The position numbers and the translations under genes were made by a program. DNA of 64,000 bases. It comes from WHSW01 sp963781265 (GTDB taxonomy: Bacteria > Actinomycetota > Thermoleophilia > Solirubrobacterales > 70-9). Below, piece after piece: positions 23,058 through 30,612 of this stretch (its first letter is position 1; the number at the start of each line of letters is the position of its first letter). Below the pieces are notes generated by a model. The model worked only from the letters and a program-made list of their open reading frames with translations. It was not told the origin of the DNA and did not search any database. The DNA lies in contig CAWAFH010000003.1 in the NCBI GenBank assembly GCA_963781265.1, forward strand, positions 186,001 to 250,000, read 5' to 3'.

Positions 23058-24125
23058 ATGCGGCTCGTCCACGTCCTCGGAACCAGGCCCAACTTCGTGA
23101 AGATGGCGCCCGTGATCGCCGCGGCCCGCGAGCGCTTCGGGGCCGAATCGTCGGTCGTCGTGCACACCGGCCAGCACTACGACCGGGCGATGTCGGAGGT
23201 CTTCTTCGAGGAGCTCGGCGTGCCGGAGCCCGACCACATGCTGGGGGTCGGCTCGGGCAACCACGCCGAGCAGACCGCCCGGGTGCTCGAGCGCCTCGAG
23301 CCGGTGCTGCGCGACGAGCGGCCCGACCTCATCCTCGTCCCGGGCGACGTCAACTCGACGCTCGCCGCCGCCCTCTGCGCGGCGCGGCTGGGGATCCCGA
23401 TCGGCCACATCGAGTCGGGGCTGCGCAGCTTCGACCGCACGATGCCCGAGGAGATCAACCGGATCGTCACCGATCATCTCTCGGAGCTGCTCTTCCTGCA
23501 TTCCCCGGAGGCCGAGGAGAACCTGAGCGCCGAGGGGATCGGCGCGGAGCGGTTCGAGTTCGTCGGCAACACGATGATCGACACCCTCGTCGCGCTCGAG
23601 CCCCGGACCCGCGAGCGCGGGGCGGCGCGCGCCGCCGGGGTCGAGCCGGGCTCGTACCTGCTCGTCACCCTGCACCGGCCGGCGCTCGTCGACGGGCCGC
23701 TGCTCGGCGAGGCGATCGCGGCGCTCGAACGGGTCGCGGCCGAGCTGCCGGTCCTGTTCCCCGTCCATCCGCGGACTCGGAAGATGCTCGGCGACCGCGG
23801 CGCCGGCGCGGTGCGGCTGATCGACCCGGTCGGCTATCTCGACTTCCTCTCGCTGGAGGCGGACGCCGCCGCGGTGCTGACCGACTCGGGCGGCATCCAG
23901 GAGGAGACGACCTATCTCGGCGTCCCCTGCTTCACGCTGCGCGACAACACCGAACGTCCGGTCACGGTCCGCGCGGGGACCAACACCCTGCTCGGGCTCG
24001 CGCCCGAGCGGATCGCCGAGATCCCAGCCCTGCTCGGCGCGGCGCCGCCGAAGCGCTCGCGTCCTCCGGACAAATGGGACGGTCACGCGGCGCTTCGCGT
24101 GACCGATGTGATCGCGGACCGGTAG
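23058..24125 (+). CDS. wecB: UDP-N-acetylglucosamine 2-epimerase (non-hydrolysing)
   Basis: WecB converts UDP-GlcNAc to UDP-ManNAc for cell-surface polysaccharides. The 355-aa protein has GTRPNFVKMAPVI, HTGQHYDRAMS, the glutamates in HIESGLRSFDRTMPEEINR, and DSGGIQEETTYLGVPCFTLRDNTERP. The usual HRxEN block reads HRPALVDG here: the histidine is kept but the Glu-Asn is lost. It precedes a PhoU-like gene and is distant from the glycosyltransferase cluster at 48-59 kb that might use its product. Its TAG stop forms part of the next promoter. Confidence 0.92.
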   Translation: MRLVHVLGTRPNFVKMAPVIAAARERFGAESSVVVHTGQHYDRAMSEVFFEELGVPEPDHMLGVGSGNHAEQTARVLERLEPVLRDERPDLILVPGDVNSTLAAALCAARLGIPIGHIESGLRSFDRTMPEEINRIVTDHLSELLFLHSPEAEENLSAEGIGAERFEFVGNTMIDTLVALEPRTRERGAARAAGVEPGSYLLVTLHRPALVDGPLLGEAIAALERVAAELPVLFPVHPRTRKMLGDRGAGAVRLIDPVGYLDFLSLEADAAAVLTDSGGIQEETTYLGVPCFTLRDNTERPVTVRAGTNTLLGLAPERIAEIPALLGAAPPKRSRPPDKWDGHAALRVTDVIADR

Positions 24126-24128
24126 ATT
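24123..24128 (+). promoter_or_regulatory. -10 TAGATT built on the wecB stop codon
   Basis: The first three bases are the TAG stop of wecB; the hexamer ends 7 nt before GTG 24136 of the DUF47 gene. A GTGACC sequence 18 bp upstream could act as -35. Confidence 0.5.
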
Positions 24129-24135
24129 CGGCCCC

Positions 24136-24756
24136 GTGCCGCTGCCCTCGCTCGGTCCCCGCGACCGGGTCTTCTTCGACCTCTTCAACCGCGCCGGTCA
24201 GAACACCCTGAACGCCGCCGAGTTGCTCAAGCGGATGCTCGAGGGCTGGCCGGACGAGAGCAGCCTGGCCCGCGAGATCCTGCTCGCCGAGCAGGAGGGC
24301 GACAAGATCACCCACGAGATCGTCCAGCGCGTCAACACGACCTTCGTCACCCCGATCGACGGCGAGGACATCTACGGGCTCGCGACCAAGCTCGACGACA
24401 TCGTGGACTACATCGACGAGACCGCCGACTTCATGGGCCTCTACAAGATCGAGGCGCCGATGGAGCAGTCGCTGGAGATGGCGGACGTGCTCGTCAAGTC
24501 GTGCGAGCAGCTCGCTGCGGCGCTCGAGAACCTGCGGGGGTTCAAGGACCTCGAGAAGTACTGGATCGAGATCCACCGGCTCGAGAACGAAGGGGATCGG
24601 CTGTACCGCGACGCGGTCGCCTCGCTGTTCGCGAACGGGATCGACCCGATGGTCGTGATTCGCTGGAAGGACCTGTTCACGGTGCTCGAGCGGGCCGTCG
24701 ACGCGACCGAGTCGGCCGCCCACATCCTCGAGGGGATCGTGATCAAGAATGCCTGA
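24136..24756 (+). CDS. DUF47/PhoU-like phosphate transport regulator
   Basis: A 206-aa all-helical protein with the family marks AEQEGDKITHEIVQRVNTTFVTPIDGEDIYGLATKLDDIVDYIDE and HRLENEGDRLYRDAV, as in DUF47 (PF01865), distant relatives of PhoU. Members usually sit next to a Pit-type low-affinity phosphate transporter; none is encoded in this window. Probable role is control of phosphate or metal-phosphate uptake, from family knowledge. Leaderless GTG start 7 nt after TAGATT. Confidence 0.9.
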   Translation: MPLPSLGPRDRVFFDLFNRAGQNTLNAAELLKRMLEGWPDESSLAREILLAEQEGDKITHEIVQRVNTTFVTPIDGEDIYGLATKLDDIVDYIDETADFMGLYKIEAPMEQSLEMADVLVKSCEQLAAALENLRGFKDLEKYWIEIHRLENEGDRLYRDAVASLFANGIDPMVVIRWKDLFTVLERAVDATESAAHILEGIVIKNA

Positions 24757-24826
24757 GCCGCGCATCGGTTGACCGGTCGTCGCCGTGATCGTGATGACCG
24801 CCAAGTAGGCGGCTAGGCTTCGTCTC

Positions 24827-25180
24827 GTGCGAGCGCTTCGCAACATCGCGATCATCGCCCTGCTGGCGCTGATCGTCGCCGTCGTCCCGGGCGGCGACAA
24901 CGCCGCCGACGCGCTGCTCGCGCTGATCTCGATGCTGTTCTTGGTCCTGATCGTCGCGGCCGGCTACCAGCTCTACCGCCAGCACCGGTTCGAGTACCTC
25001 GGCCTGACCGAGAACCAGCGGGCGCTGTTCGTCGGCTCGCTCGGCGCGATCGTGCTGATGATCGCCGGAGCGCAGAAGCTGACGTCGACCGGCGGCGGGC
25101 TCGTGCTCTGGTTTGGCGTGATCGCGTTCGCGGTGATCTCGATCGTCAAGGTCTGGGGCGACTCGCGCTCGAGCTACTGA
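24827..25180 (+). CDS. small membrane protein, unknown
   Basis: A 117-aa protein with four likely hydrophobic segments (about 4-22, 27-49, 68-84, 90-110), a short basic loop QLYRQHRFEYLGLTENQRALF and a cytoplasmic tail. I recognise no family. GTG 24827 lies 7 nt after TAGGCT (24814-24819), so it is a separate leaderless unit between the DUF47 gene and the Tad-type genes; a functional tie to either is not shown. Confidence 0.7.
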   Translation: MRALRNIAIIALLALIVAVVPGGDNAADALLALISMLFLVLIVAAGYQLYRQHRFEYLGLTENQRALFVGSLGAIVLMIAGAQKLTSTGGGLVLWFGVIAFAVISIVKVWGDSRSSY

Positions 25181-25231
25181 CCCGCGCCGTCGCCTAGCGC
25201 GGACCGGCGCTCGCTGAGTGCGAGATTCGGC

Positions 25232-25293
25232 GCACCCCGGCGATGGTCTCGGCACCGGGGGGTGCTGACCGGCGCGTCCGGCCGACCTAGGTT
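25232..25293 (+). promoter_or_regulatory. promoter of the Tad-type locus with upstream dyad
   Basis: TAGGTT (25288-25293) ends 7 nt before ATG 25301, and CTGACC (25265-25270) lies 17 bp further up as a plausible -35. Just upstream, GCACCCC (25232-25238) and GGGGTGC (25259-25265) form a 7-bp inverted repeat that touches the -35, a fitting site for a regulator. Confidence 0.5.
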
Positions 25294-25300
25294 CGGGCGC

Positions 25301-25639
25301 ATGACGACGATCCGATCCCAGCGGGGCCAGGCGGCCGCAGAGCTGGTCGCGATCGTCCCGATCGCAATCGCCGTCCTGGCGCTCGTCGCCCAGCTTGCGA
25401 TCGCCGGCTTCTCGCTCTGGACGGCCGGCGACGCGGCGCGTGCCGGCGCGCGGGCCGCGGCGGTCGGCGGCGATCCCGAGGCCGCGGCGCGCAGCGCGCT
25501 GCCGGGCTGGCTCGAGGGCGGGGCAGAGATCGACACCGCCGGACCAGTGGAGGTGAACGTGCGGGCGCCCGCCGTCGTCCCCGGCGTCCCGGCGATCGAG
25601 GTCGGGGCGAGCACCGAGCTCGATCCGGGTGGGGGATGA
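25301..25639 (+). CDS. TadE-like pilus-assembly protein
   Basis: The 112-aa protein starts MTTIRSQRGQAAAELVAIVPIAIAVLALVAQ: the RGQAxxE motif before a long hydrophobic helix is the TadE/TadG hallmark and resembles prepilin leaders. The rest is a short periplasmic domain (AGARAAAVGGDPEAAARSALPGW). TadE-like minor pilins take part in Tad (Flp) pilus biogenesis at the outer face of the membrane. Start ATG 25301 is fixed by TAGGTT 7 nt upstream. It overlaps the next gene by 4 nt (ATGA). Confidence 0.85.
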   Translation: MTTIRSQRGQAAAELVAIVPIAIAVLALVAQLAIAGFSLWTAGDAARAGARAAAVGGDPEAAARSALPGWLEGGAEIDTAGPVEVNVRAPAVVPGVPAIEVGASTELDPGGG

Positions 25640-25980
25640 GCGACCAGCGCGGCCAGGCCTCGGTCGAGCTCGTCGCGGCGATCCCGCTGCTCTTCGGGAT
25701 CGCGGTCGCCTGCCTCCAGCTGCTCGCGACCGGCTACTCAGCCACGCTCGCCGACGGCGCGGCCGAGGCCGGGGCGCTCGCGATCGCGGCCGACCTGCCG
25801 CCCGAGCCGGCGGTCGAGTCGGCGCTGCCCGGCTGGGCGCGCGAGCGGGTCGAGCTCGAGCGCGAGGGAGGCCGCGTGACCGTGAGCCTGCGCCCACCGT
25901 CGCCGCTCACGGCGCTCGCGAACGCGCTCGAGGTCCGTTCGTCCGCGTGGGTGAAGCGAGCTCAGGGGGAGGGGGGCTGA
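25636..25980 (+). CDS. TadE-like pilus-assembly protein (second copy)
   Basis: The 114-aa protein starts MSDQRGQASVELVAAIPLLFGIAVACLQLLATG, again the RGQxxxE prepilin-like entry to a membrane helix, followed by a periplasmic tail with the same ESALPGW segment as its neighbour, so the two look like paralogues from a duplication. It overlaps both flanking genes (ATGA before, TGATG after), which puts all three Tad-type genes in one coupled operon. No pilus ATPase (TadA) or TadB/C is in the window. Confidence 0.85.
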   Translation: MSDQRGQASVELVAAIPLLFGIAVACLQLLATGYSATLADGAAEAGALAIAADLPPEPAVESALPGWARERVELEREGGRVTVSLRPPSPLTALANALEVRSSAWVKRAQGEGG

Positions 25981-27941
25981 TGTCGGGACTGGTGCTCGCC
26001 TCCGAGCTGCCCGGCGCCGGCGGGATGCTGGCGACGGCGGCCGCCGTCGCCGTCGCCGCGGCGCGTGGGGGCGCGCCGGTGATCCTGGCGGAGGTCGGCG
26101 GCGCGCGAGGTCGGGGGCCGACGATGCTCGGCGCCGAATCGGCGCGCTCGCTGGAGGCGGGGCTGCGCGAGGCCGGTTACGAGTGCGCGGCGCGCGGACA
26201 CCTTGCGTGGCTGCGCCTCGACCAGGACGGCTGGAGCGACCGCCTCGATGCGGCGCTGGCGCTGGTCGACGGCGCGCCGACCGTGGTGGCGGTCCTCGAG
26301 CCGGCGCCGTTCGGCGCCGCCGTGGAGGCCGAGCTGGGCGCTCGCTCGGCGCTCCTGTGCGCCGAGCTGCCACGACAGCGATCGCTGGCCGCGCTCGCCG
26401 TCACGGAGGTGCGAGGGCGCGGCGTGCCGATCCGGATCAGCGGCCATCCGCCGGGCCGCGTCGCGGCGCGGCGGGCGCTGGCCGGGATCGATCCGGGCGG
26501 TGCCGCGTCGAGGCGGGCCTCGCGTCAGGCCGGCGCCCTGCTCGGGGAGCGGCCCGCGACGATCTCGGGTCATCGGTCGGCGCGGCGCCGGCGCGCGACC
26601 GAGTCCGGGCAGGCACTGCCGCTGGTGCTCGGCGGCATCCTCGCCCTGATCGCCGCGACGCTGGCGCTGGCGGCGATCGGCGGGGCGGTGACCGGGAAGT
26701 CGCGGGTGCAGCGGGCCGCCGACCTGGCCGCGCTCTCCGCCGCCCGCGAGATGCGCGACCGGTTCGACCGCCTGTTCGTTCCCGCGCGGCGACCGGACGG
26801 ATCGCTCGACCCCGGGCATCTGGACAAGTCCGAGTACCTCGACGGCGCCGAGGCGGCGGCGCTCGAGGCGGCTCGACGCAACGGTGTCGACCCCCGCCGG
26901 CTCTCGATCGAGTTCCCGGACCGCGCCTCGTTCGCGCCGCTTCGCGTCCGCGCCGAGATCACCGCCGAGCTCGACGCCGGAGCGTCGCGAGTCCCGCTGA
27001 GCGCCCACGCCGAGGCCGAGGCGGTGCCGGGGAGCGCCGCGACGCCGGCGGCGGGCGGGCCGGCGTTCGCCTCCGGAGGCGGCTATTCGGGCCCGCTCGA
27101 GTACCGCCAGGGGGAGGGCATGCGACCGGACGTCGCCGCGGCCTTCGACCGGATGGCGGCCGCCGCGGCGGCCGACGGCGTCTCGCTGCTGGTCAACGAC
27201 GGCTTTCGATCGGACGCCGAACAGGCGGAGCTGTGGGCGCAGAATCCCGATCCGACCTGGGTCGCGCCGCCGGGCACCTCGCTGCACCGCTGCGCGACCG
27301 AGCTCGACCTCGGCCCGCCGTCCGCCTACGCGTGGCTGGCGGCGAACGCCGGCCGGTTCGGCTTCACCCAGCGCTACTCGTGGGAGGCCTGGCACTACGG
27401 TTTCACGGACGGCCCGCCGCCCTGCTCCAGCGCCGGCGACGCGGTCGGGTCGAACGCAGCGAGCCTGGCCGCGGACGGCGCCGCCGCCGGGGTCAGCCTG
27501 CCGGCGTTCGTGCCCGCGCGGTTTCGCGAGCCGCTGGCGGCGGCCGCGCGGCGCTGGGACGTCTCCGGGGCGCTGCTCGCGGCGCAGCTGATGGCCGAGT
27601 CCAACTTCAACCCGTTCGCGGTCAGCCCGGCCGGGGCGGCGGGGATCGCCCAGTTCATGCCGGCGACCGCGGCGGCCTACGGGCTCGGCGACCCGTTCGA
27701 CGCCGAGGCGGCGATCGATGCCCAGGCGCACCTGATGTCGGACCTGCTGGGCCAGTTCGGCGATCCCGCTCTGGCGCTCGCCGCGTACAACGCCGGCCCC
27801 GGCCCGGTCGAGGCGTGCGGCTGCGTGCCTCCGTATCCCGAGACACAGGCCTACGTCGCGCGGATCCTCGGGCTGATCGACGGCGCCGGGGTCGCGGTGG
27901 CGGGCGGCCCGCCGTTGCTGGAGGTGCGGCTGGTGGATTGA
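25980..27941 (+). CDS. four-part Tad-associated peptidoglycan hydrolase: P-loop-like region, TadG-like anchor, VanY peptidase, lytic transglycosylase
   Basis: One continuous 653-aa frame. Residues 1-190 resemble a MinD/CpaE-like domain whose P-loop has decayed (PGAGGMLAT in place of GGxGKTT). Residues 208-250 carry the TadG-like anchor: ESGQALPLVLGGILAL, a membrane helix, then RVQRAADLAALSAAREM. Residues about 378-475 are an M15B (VanY) DD-carboxypeptidase with GTSLHRCATELDL (H436, D443) and EAWHYGF (E469, H472). Residues about 513-632 are an SLT transglycosylase with MAESNFNP (catalytic E540), GIAQFMPATAAAYG and AYNAGPGPV. It likely opens the wall for a pilus or secreted filament. The start overlaps the TadE stop (TGATG). 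Confidence 0.88.
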   Translation: MSGLVLASELPGAGGMLATAAAVAVAAARGGAPVILAEVGGARGRGPTMLGAESARSLEAGLREAGYECAARGHLAWLRLDQDGWSDRLDAALALVDGAPTVVAVLEPAPFGAAVEAELGARSALLCAELPRQRSLAALAVTEVRGRGVPIRISGHPPGRVAARRALAGIDPGGAASRRASRQAGALLGERPATISGHRSARRRRATESGQALPLVLGGILALIAATLALAAIGGAVTGKSRVQRAADLAALSAAREMRDRFDRLFVPARRPDGSLDPGHLDKSEYLDGAEAAALEAARRNGVDPRRLSIEFPDRASFAPLRVRAEITAELDAGASRVPLSAHAEAEAVPGSAATPAAGGPAFASGGGYSGPLEYRQGEGMRPDVAAAFDRMAAAAAADGVSLLVNDGFRSDAEQAELWAQNPDPTWVAPPGTSLHRCATELDLGPPSAYAWLAANAGRFGFTQRYSWEAWHYGFTDGPPPCSSAGDAVGSNAASLAADGAAAGVSLPAFVPARFREPLAAAARRWDVSGALLAAQLMAESNFNPFAVSPAGAAGIAQFMPATAAAYGLGDPFDAEAAIDAQAHLMSDLLGQFGDPALALAAYNAGPGPVEACGCVPPYPETQAYVARILGLIDGAGVAVAGGPPLLEVRLVD

Positions 27942-27982
27942 CTTCCCGCCCGGGCGGACCGCCGACTGAATACGCTGGCGGC

Positions 27983-28450
27983 ATGGAACCGCTGACGATC
28001 TCCGGAATCGATGAGCTGCGCGAGTTGATCGGCAAGCCGATCGGGCCCTCGGATTGGGTCGAGGTGACGCAGGAGGACATCAACAAGTTCGCCGAGGTCT
28101 CGCGCGACGACCAGTGGATCCACGTCGACGTCGAACGCGCCGAGCGCGAGAGTCCGTTCGGCACGACGGTCGCCCACGGCAACCTCACCCTGTCGCTGAT
28201 CGACGGCTTTCGCGGCCGGCTGATCCAGCAGCAGGGCGTGAAGGTGGGGATCAACTACGGCTGGAACAGGGTGCGCTTCCCGGCCCCTGTGCCGGCGGGG
28301 TCGAAGGTGCGGGCGACCGCCGAGGTCGACAGCGTCGAGGAGCTCGGCGACGGCTGGTACCACGTCGTGACCAAGTTCACGCTCGAGCGCGAGGGCGGCG
28401 ACAAGCCCGTGTGCGTCGCCGAGTCCGTCGGTCGCGCCCTGCGCGAGTAG
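27983..28450 (+). CDS. MaoC family dehydratase
   Basis: A 155-aa single hot-dog protein with the MaoC catalytic pair in FAEVSRDDQWIHVDVERA (D-x4-H) and the following FGTTVAHGNLTLSLIDGF. Family members hydrate (R)-enoyl-CoA or enoyl-ACP in fatty-acid or alkanoate metabolism; exact substrate unknown. TACGCT ends 6 nt before ATG 27983, so it is a leaderless gene separate from the Tad locus. It converges on the MBL hydrolase. Confidence 0.9.
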   Translation: MEPLTISGIDELRELIGKPIGPSDWVEVTQEDINKFAEVSRDDQWIHVDVERAERESPFGTTVAHGNLTLSLIDGFRGRLIQQQGVKVGINYGWNRVRFPAPVPAGSKVRATAEVDSVEELGDGWYHVVTKFTLEREGGDKPVCVAESVGRALRE

Positions 28451-28466
28451 CGCCCGGGGCCGGCGG

Positions 28467-29219
28467 TCAGCCGGCGCTCACCGGGCCGGCGACGATCACC
28501 TCGGGGTCGTGGCCCGGGAGCACGGTCGCGCCCGCTTCACGGAGCCCGACCAGGCGCCGCGCCGACTCGGCCTGGCGCTCCTGGTCGTCGCCGTAGGGCG
28601 GGAACCGGTGGTCGTCGAACCCGCTCGCGTAGTAGGCGACGTCGGCGCCGATCACCAGGTCGCCGATCCGGACCGACTGGTGGCCTGGGGTGTGGCCCGG
28701 GGTCGACAACAGCTCCACCGAGCCGTCGCCGAGCAGGTCGTGGTCGCCGTCGACGAGCACGATCTCTCGCCCGCCCGGCGCGTAGTCGCGCGGCAGGTAG
28801 AAGTTGCGAGCGATCGCGTCGTCGTCCTCGCCGGCCTCCCATTCGGCGCGCTGCACGACCGCGGGCACGGACTCCGGGATCAGCTCGAGCCCGCCCGCGT
28901 GGTCGAAGTGCAGGTGGGTGAGCACGATCATCGTCAGGCTGCCGACGTCGATCTGGTCGGCGACGCTCGCCTCCTGCTCGAGCCGGAACAGCCCGAGCGA
29001 CTCGGCGCCCGCGTAGTGGCCCGCCGCGTCGGCGGCGGCGCCGGGGTGCAGCCCGGTGTCCACGAGGATCCGCTCGTCGCCGCGCTCGATCAGGTACGCG
29101 GGGACGGGGAACCGCACGGGCTGTTCGAAGTCGTCGCCGGCGCGCCAGACCGCCGCGGGCGCGGTCATCGCGCCGGCGATCAGCCTGGTCACCTCGGTCG
29201 CGCCTGAGCCGCTCGTCAT
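28467..29219 (-). CDS. metallo-beta-lactamase fold hydrolase, N-acyl-homoserine-lactonase-like
   Basis: The 250-aa protein has the metal motif THLHFDHAGG, the later histidines in STPGHTPGHQSV and GADVAYY, and the C-terminal LPGHDPEV. Together with the N-terminal YLIERGDERILVDTGLHP, this is the layout of AiiA/AhlD-type lactonases, but relatives have other ester substrates, so quorum-quenching is only a possibility. ATG 29219 is chosen over TTG 29231, which lies in the tandem repeat. A heptamer repeat fills the gap to the upstream cupredoxin gene. Confidence 0.87.
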   Translation of the reverse strand: MTSGSGATEVTRLIAGAMTAPAAVWRAGDDFEQPVRFPVPAYLIERGDERILVDTGLHPGAAADAAGHYAGAESLGLFRLEQEASVADQIDVGSLTMIVLTHLHFDHAGGLELIPESVPAVVQRAEWEAGEDDDAIARNFYLPRDYAPGGREIVLVDGDHDLLGDGSVELLSTPGHTPGHQSVRIGDLVIGADVAYYASGFDDHRFPPYGDDQERQAESARRLVGLREAGATVLPGHDPEVIVAGPVSAG

Positions 29220-29226
29220 CCCACCC

Positions 29227-29255
29227 AGCAACTAGCAACCTAGCAACTAGCAACT
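29227..29255. repeat. tandem AGCAACT heptamer repeat (4 units)
   Basis: Units AGCAACT, AGCAACCT, AGCAACT and AGCAACT occur head to tail. They fill almost the whole gap between the cupredoxin stop and the MBL hydrolase ATG, ending 7 nt before the start on the reverse strand. Confidence 0.85.
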
Positions 29256-29673
29256 AATTGACCGTGATCGTCCCTTCCATCCCGGCATCCCGATGCCCGT
29301 CCACCGAGCAGTAGAACGTGTACGTGCCGGGGTCGAGCTTCGCCGTCGCGGTCGCGCTGGACTCGGAGATCTCGTCGGTGCGGGCGAGCTCGTTGCCGTC
29401 CGCGTCCTCGACGACGACGTCGTGCGGGGTGGAGGAGGGGTTCTCGAAGTCGATCGTGACGCTGCCGGCCGGGACGCTGACGTCGGTCTCGGTGAAGGCG
29501 AGCTCGGTCGGGTCGGCGGCGATCGCAACCGACTCGTCCGGGGTCGTGGTATCGCCGGATGCAGCGGTCGAGCCCGCCGACGCGGCGGTCGAGGTCTCAT
29601 CGTCGCCGCCGCAGGCCGCGAGGCCGAATGCGCCGATCGCGAGCGCGCTGAGGAGGATTGCTGGTTTGATCAT
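29254..29673 (-). CDS. cupredoxin-domain lipoprotein
   Basis: The 139-aa product has a lipoprotein signal peptide (MIKPAILLSALAIGAFG, then LAAC lipobox), a Ser/Thr-rich linker and a plastocyanin-like domain. Copper ligands are visible: H in TPHDVVV, C and H in FYCSVDGHRDAGM, and the axial Met in AGMEG. It should be an extracellular blue-copper electron carrier or copper binder. ATG 29673 has AAAGGAG 7 nt upstream, so this gene does use a ribosome site. It shares strand with the enoyl-CoA hydratase upstream. Confidence 0.92.
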   Translation of the reverse strand: MIKPAILLSALAIGAFGLAACGGDDETSTAASAGSTAASGDTTTPDESVAIAADPTELAFTETDVSVPAGSVTIDFENPSSTPHDVVVEDADGNELARTDEISESSATATAKLDPGTYTFYCSVDGHRDAGMEGTITVN

Positions 29674-29730
29674 CGTCGGCTCCTTTGAAGACTGGTGGCG
29701 AGTCAAGCGTATGCGAACGACGCGGCCGCT

Positions 29731-30561
29731 TCAGCTCCCGGTGAACTTCGCCTCGCGGCCCTCGAAGAAGGCGCCGACGCCCTCGCGCAGGTCCTCGGTC
29801 CCCATCGAGTCGGCGATCCCGTGCCGCTCGACCTGGAGATGCTCGGTGAGCGAGTTGTCGAGGCTCTGAGCGATCAGCAGCTTCGCCATCCGCACGTAAT
29901 GCGGGGCCTTCGCGCCGAGCTTGGCGGCCTTCGCTCGCGCCTCGGCGAGCAGGTCGTCGGGCTCGACGACCTTCGAGACGATCCCGAGCTCGAGCGCCTG
30001 CTCGGCGGAGAGCAGCGGGTCGTTGAGCAGCAGTTGCAGCGCCTGGTCGGGGCCGACCACGCGCGGCAGGAAGTACGTCATGCCGCCGTCGGGCGAGGCG
30101 CCGATCCGCCCGTAGGCGCAGACGAAGCCGGCTTTGGTCGAGGCGATCCGGACGTCGCACATCAGCGCCAGCGAGAAGCCGGCACCGGCGGCGACGCCGT
30201 TGATCGCGCCGATCACGGGATACGGGATGCGGCGGAAGTCGACGATCGCCTGGTGCAGCACCTCGGCGCCCCGGCGGACGTTCGCCGGCAGGTCGACCTC
30301 GGGATCGTCGAGGCCGCCCTTGAACCAGTTGACGTCCCCGCCGGAGGAGAAGGCGCGGTCGCCCGCCCCGGTGACCACGAGCGCCCGCAGCGGCGCCTGG
30401 TCGGCGAGCCATCCGGCGGCGATCGTGAGCTCGAAGATCATCTCCGGGCTCATCGCGTTGAGGGAGTCGGGACGGTCGAGGGTGAGGGTGCCGATCTCGT
30501 CCTCGATCTCGATCGAGAGCGTTTCGAGGGTGGGCGGGTTCGGGATCGTGGCGGTGCTCAT
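29731..30561 (-). CDS. enoyl-CoA hydratase/isomerase family protein
   Basis: The 276-aa crotonase-fold protein has GTLTLDRPDSLNAMS, the oxyanion-hole segments FSSGGDVNWFKGG and INGVAAGAGFSLALMCDVRIAS, and the acid-region helix FVCAYGRIGASPDGG. The usual second glutamate position reads D in SPDGG, as in isomerase-type members, so hydratase versus isomerase activity is open. ATG 30561 has GAGGAG 4 nt upstream, and a TACGGT -10 overlaps that of uvrC on the other strand. Confidence 0.9.
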   Translation of the reverse strand: MSTATIPNPPTLETLSIEIEDEIGTLTLDRPDSLNAMSPEMIFELTIAAGWLADQAPLRALVVTGAGDRAFSSGGDVNWFKGGLDDPEVDLPANVRRGAEVLHQAIVDFRRIPYPVIGAINGVAAGAGFSLALMCDVRIASTKAGFVCAYGRIGASPDGGMTYFLPRVVGPDQALQLLLNDPLLSAEQALELGIVSKVVEPDDLLAEARAKAAKLGAKAPHYVRMAKLLIAQSLDNSLTEHLQVERHGIADSMGTEDLREGVGAFFEGREAKFTGS

Positions 30562-30595
30562 CGGGCTCCTCGGGTGGGATTGGCGGCGGGTGCGA

Positions 30596-30605
30596 ACCGT
30601 ACCCT
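30596..30605. promoter_or_regulatory. overlapping divergent -10 boxes (ACCGTACCCT)
   Basis: Forward TACCCT (30600-30605) ends 7 nt before the uvrC GTG. Reverse TACGGT (complement of 30596-30601) lies about 35 nt before the enoyl-CoA hydratase ATG, which has its own ribosome site. The hexamers share TA. Confidence 0.55.
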
Positions 30606-30612
30606 CTGAGGC

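Noticed and set aside
25636..27941. The TadG-VanY-SLT protein as an artefact of merged adjacent genes.
   Set aside because: The frame is continuous over 653 codons with no internal ribosome site at the domain borders, and linkers have normal composition.
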